Of a DNA stretch of 34,385 nucleotides, positions 32,501 to 34,385 are shown piece by piece. The DNA comes from an uncultured Bacteroidota bacterium. Its GTDB lineage: Bacteria; Bacteroidota; Bacteroidia; Chitinophagales; LD1. Location of the stretch: NCBI GenBank assembly GCA_903919075.1, contig CAIXGR010000016.1, forward strand, positions 1-34,385, written 5' to 3'. How positions within the stretch are numbered: position 1 is the first letter of the stretch; each line of letters starts with the position of its first letter. Both the position numbers and the translations under genes were made by a program. The notes beneath the pieces were generated by a model. That model was not told the DNA's origin. It did not search any database and saw nothing but the letters and a program-made list of their open reading frames with translations.

Positions 32501-34385
32501 CTGTAACTGATAACATTGGCTGCACATTAAGCAATGCGTCAGCCGTTACTCAGCCAACTCAATTAAATGTAATTCCTGCTATTACTGATGTAACCTGCTC
32601 CGGCGGTAATAACGGAAGTATCCACTTGTCAGTTAACGGTGGTGCTCCTGCTTATACTTACAGCTGGACAGGCGGCATTACTTCGCAAAATCTTGATAGC
32701 CTTACAGCATCAGATTATATTGTTGCTATTACCGATGCCAATTCGTGTATTGTTGTTGATACTTTCACAGTTGGCGAACCCGGTATGCTTTCAGTGGGTT
32801 TAACACCGGTAAATATTGGCTGCAATGGCCAATCGTCTGGTAGTATTACTTCGCATGTAGCGGGTGGCACACCGGTGTATGCATATAACTGGAGCAATAA
32901 TTTTTCTTCGCCCAATTTAACTAATATCGATACCGGTTCATACAGCCTTACAGTTACCGATATTAATTTTTGCACTGCAATTGCCTCAGCTGTTATAACA
33001 CAGGCTGAGCCTTTAGTAATTTCATCCTCTGTAATAAATTCAACCTGCTATGGTTCAGCCCATGGGGCTATAAGCACTATTGTTTCGGGCGGTACCGGTA
33101 GCTATTATTATTTATGGAGCGATAGCAGCAGCAATCAAGATTTAATGAACATATCTGCCGGAAATTACATGGTAACGGTTAGCGATGATAACGCTTGCTC
33201 GGTATCGGCTTCAATACCTGTTACGCAGCCAGCGCCTATTGGGCTTAATTTTACTATAGATAATGTTTCGTGTGCTGGTGGCAATAATGGTTCAGTTTTA
33301 GCAACTGTTACCGGTGGTACGGGTAATTATACTTACGCATGGGCTAACGGTGCAACAACGGATAAGATTGATACACTTGCCGCCGGAGTTTATACAATAG
33401 TGGTTAAGGATTCGGCAAAATGTAGTGTTTCTGCTTCTGCAAATATTTCTGAGCCTGCCCAAATCATAATTAATGAAAACGTTGCTAACGTTTCTTGTGC
33501 CGCACCGAATAGTGGCTCAATTAATTTAAGTGTAACAGGCGGTGTGCCTGCATACTCATATGCATGGAATACCGGCGATAGCACTTCGGCAATAAACAAT
33601 CTTACAGTTAATACTTATGCGGTAACAGTAACCGATTCAAGTTTATGCACTGTCGCAACAAGTATAAATGTAGCGCAATCACCAGGCCTTTCTTTAAACG
33701 TTACATCTACTAATTATGAATGCGTCAACAAAAAAGGAACTATAAATATTAATATAAGTGGTGGTTCTGCTCCTTTTGTTTACAATTGGGCCGATGGTGC
33801 TAGTTCACAAAACAGAGCAGCTCGTGCCGTCGGAAATTATTTAGTAACAGTAACCGATGCAGGTTCATGTTCGGCTTCGGCAAGTGTTAGCATAAACCAG
33901 ATTGCAACGCTTATCTCGAATATTACAAAAATTGATGTTACGTGCTACGGAGGAAATAATGGTTCAGCACATGTGGATATAAACAATGGAGCGCCACCGT
34001 ATAGTATTTTATGGAGCAATGGAGCGGGCACAAAAGATATTTCTAATCTTGTTTCCGAAACGTATACTGTTGTTGTTACTGATATAAATAATTGTAATAC
34101 TTCAAATATTGCAGTTATTAACCAGCCTGAAAAGATTCAGTTGTCTGAAATTGCAGCCCCGGTTACTTGTTACGGAAATAACGATGGTGCAATAAGTGCT
34201 AATGTTACAGGCGGCACACCGGCTTATGTTTATCATTGGAACAATAATTCTGCTTCGCAAAATCTTTCAAATCTTCCAGCCGGTACCTATGCGCTTACCG
34301 TAACAGACTTGAGCAATTGTTCAGCTACTGCAAATAATATAGTTATTACCCAGCCAACACAAATTGTAGCTACTACTGATGTTAC
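29554..34385 (+). CDS. Giant SprB-repeat surface protein (3' truncated by the window)
   Basis: The frame from ATG 29554 stays open to the end of the window: 1610 codons with no stop. A signal peptide (KRKLQIVVLLTLLFVSTPLVKA) is followed by about 21 SprB-type repeats. Each is close to 75 residues and follows the plan C-x-G-x-NNG-x-I, GGTxPYTYxWxxG, QNRxxLxAGTYxVTVTDxxGC, then xxQP. The protein should be exported by the T9SS; its sorting tail, if present, lies beyond the window. SprB of Flavobacterium johnsoniae, which has such repeats, is a mobile gliding adhesin, but many non-gliding Bacteroidota also have repeat proteins of this kind, so adhesion is the safe inference. The Cys near each repeat start and the one after TD could form a disulfide per unit. 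Confidence 0.93.
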   Translation, partial: MKRKLQIVVLLTLLFVSTPLVKAANAFPVLVSQTGPCPGGTTGNISLTPTGGTAPFTFHWNDGSPLQNRTNLSTGNYAVTITDNTGAIDTFSFNISVPAAYHFTKSIVNEKCGGQNIGSVTFNVTGATAPYTFSWNNGDTTQNLAHLTAAVYYVTVTDAHGCSAIDSANVTQPPGVGINASITNASCGANNGSASLTVLYGNPAYTYLWNDGDTAQNRTGLAAGTYTITVTDSIGCSASATEVIPQSPGSMSVNSTSTQPSCFGGNNGSINITSVVGSTGPFSYFWNDSTTSPNKTGLFAGSYTVTITSGTGCTISSSFNISQPTQINVTLTPISLTCYGSANGGITTSVNGGTPSYHYNWGGGITSQNRINLPSGNYTVTVTDNKGCADTASVFVDQPTQVNVNVTSTGITCAGGPSGSVTANASGGAGGYSYWWGAGVTTQTKSNVNAGTYTVTVTDANGCTASASGTVAAYTPVSLSSTQVNNICYGTSLGSINLIPNNGAGPFSYIWNTGDTTKNIDSLAAGTYSVTVTDAHTCTASKSVTITQSSFPITVNSTIADVICHGDSSGAIIISPINGNPPYNYLWNDGSTFKTLSNLPIGNYSLTVTDNSGCSAGMTFTITQPQAITINHTDNNITCFGTNNGKIQLGVTGGYAPYTYAWSDGPTTQNRSNLAAGTYIVTVSDHYGCKAEDTSVIIQPGKVIIDTTVTNVDCYGANTGAVNLVVSGGTSPYTYNWGGGITTPNRLNLTSGTYHVTVTDNAGCTATNLAIVSQPSAPLNITSTVINATCSGGNNGAINLNVTGGTTPYSFNWGGGVVSQNLSNLSSGTYILNASDNAGCFVVDTFTVSQATTLNVSAVVVNAGCNGAAGGSVTLTVTGGAPNYTYDWGGGITSQNRTNLIAGTYTVTVTDNAGCSKIVSSTVTQSGSISISSVVANVNCFGGNTGNINITVSGGTSPYTYNWGGGITSQNRTNLAAGSYSVTVTDNIGCTLSNASAVTQPTQLNVIPAITDVTCSGGNNGSIHLSVNGGAPAYTYSWTGGITSQNLDSLTASDYIVAITDANSCIVVDTFTVGEPGMLSVGLTPVNIGCNGQSSGSITSHVAGGTPVYAYNWSNNFSSPNLTNIDTGSYSLTVTDINFCTAIASAVITQAEPLVISSSVINSTCYGSAHGAISTIVSGGTGSYYYLWSDSSSNQDLMNISAGNYMVTVSDDNACSVSASIPVTQPAPIGLNFTIDNVSCAGGNNGSVLATVTGGTGNYTYAWANGATTDKIDTLAAGVYTIVVKDSAKCSVSASANISEPAQIIINENVANVSCAAPNSGSINLSVTGGVPAYSYAWNTGDSTSAINNLTVNTYAVTVTDSSLCTVATSINVAQSPGLSLNVTSTNYECVNKKGTININISGGSAPFVYNWADGASSQNRAARAVGNYLVTVTDAGSCSASASVSINQIATLISNITKIDVTCYGGNNGSAHVDINNGAPPYSILWSNGAGTKDISNLVSETYTVVVTDINNCNTSNIAVINQPEKIQLSEIAAPVTCYGNNDGAISANVTGGTPAYVYHWNNNSASQNLSNLPAGTYALTVTDLSNCSATANNIVITQPTQIVATTDV
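29650..34385 (+). repeat. Tandem SprB repeats, period about 225 bp
   Basis: The YTYxW motif recurs near 29716, 29945, 30166, 30400, 30625, 30850, 31075, 31300, 31525, 31750, 31980, 32205, 32430, 32655, 32880, 33105, 33330, 33555, 33780, 34005 and 34230. Spacing hardly varies, though the DNA of the units is well diverged. A few units share a GGGGITSQNR variant (near 30625, 31750, 32205, 32430). Confidence 0.88.

Noticed and set aside
30896-33599. Several minus-strand open frames of 60-86 codons
   Set aside because: They are antisense to the SprB-repeat gene and recur with its repeat period.
29650-34385. CRISPR-like or minisatellite array suggested by the regular 225-base period
   Set aside because: The period is a whole number of codons in one open frame encoding SprB domains, and the units are diverged at DNA level.

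Overview
The window comes from a Bacteroidota genome, probably an environmental relative of the Chitinophagia or Sphingobacteriia, though the rank below phylum is a guess. The grounds are moderately AT-rich DNA, several proteins ending in a type IX secretion (T9SS) C-terminal sorting domain, a TonB-dependent receptor operon with surface lipoproteins, promoter-like sequence close to the Bacteroidota TTG / TAnnTTTG pattern, and a very large SprB-repeat surface protein.

Layout. 1-4.3 kb: tail of a T9SS-exported protein, a polyprenol-phosphate-sugar type glycosyltransferase, a DEDDh exonuclease, the murein-recycling ligase Mpl, a tiny lipoprotein and a helix-hairpin-helix protein. 4.4-12.8 kb: a compact seven-gene minus-strand operon for vitamin B12 capture and import. 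It is headed by a recognisable cobalamin riboswitch at about 12623-12820 with a promoter just upstream. Its genes run BtuH-like DUF4465 surface protein, a second T9SS surface protein, BtuB receptor, BtuG-like propeller lipoprotein, BtuF, BtuC, BtuD.

13.3-18.5 kb: the most striking part. Squalene monooxygenase and a eukaryotic-type squalene synthase lie on the minus strand, divergent from a 752-residue oxidosqualene cyclase. The cyclase carries the DCTAE motif and the Tyr/His/Ile triad typical of cycloartenol synthases. Together the three convert farnesyl diphosphate to squalene, 2,3-oxidosqualene and a protosterol. Sterol synthesis is rare in bacteria and very rare in Bacteroidota. A short-chain polyprenyl diphosphate synthase (20.6-21.6 kb) could supply farnesyl diphosphate. 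No sterol demethylase, reductase or C-4 demethylation gene is in the window.

18.5-29.3 kb: mixed genes, including small membrane and secreted proteins, an HTH protein, an OsmC-like protein, a rhodanese, a 606-residue T9SS surface protein, a cation/proton antiporter, a methyltransferase and an FGE-sulfatase-fold protein. Several intergenic palindromic repeats lie among them. 29.55 kb to the end: the first 1610 codons of a giant SprB-repeat protein with about 21 repeats of close to 75 residues, cut by the window edge.

The strongest points are the sterol cluster and its predicted cycloartenol specificity, the riboswitch-controlled B12 operon in which B12-capture proteins carry T9SS tails, and a dispersed palindromic repeat that became coding sequence at the start of btuB.
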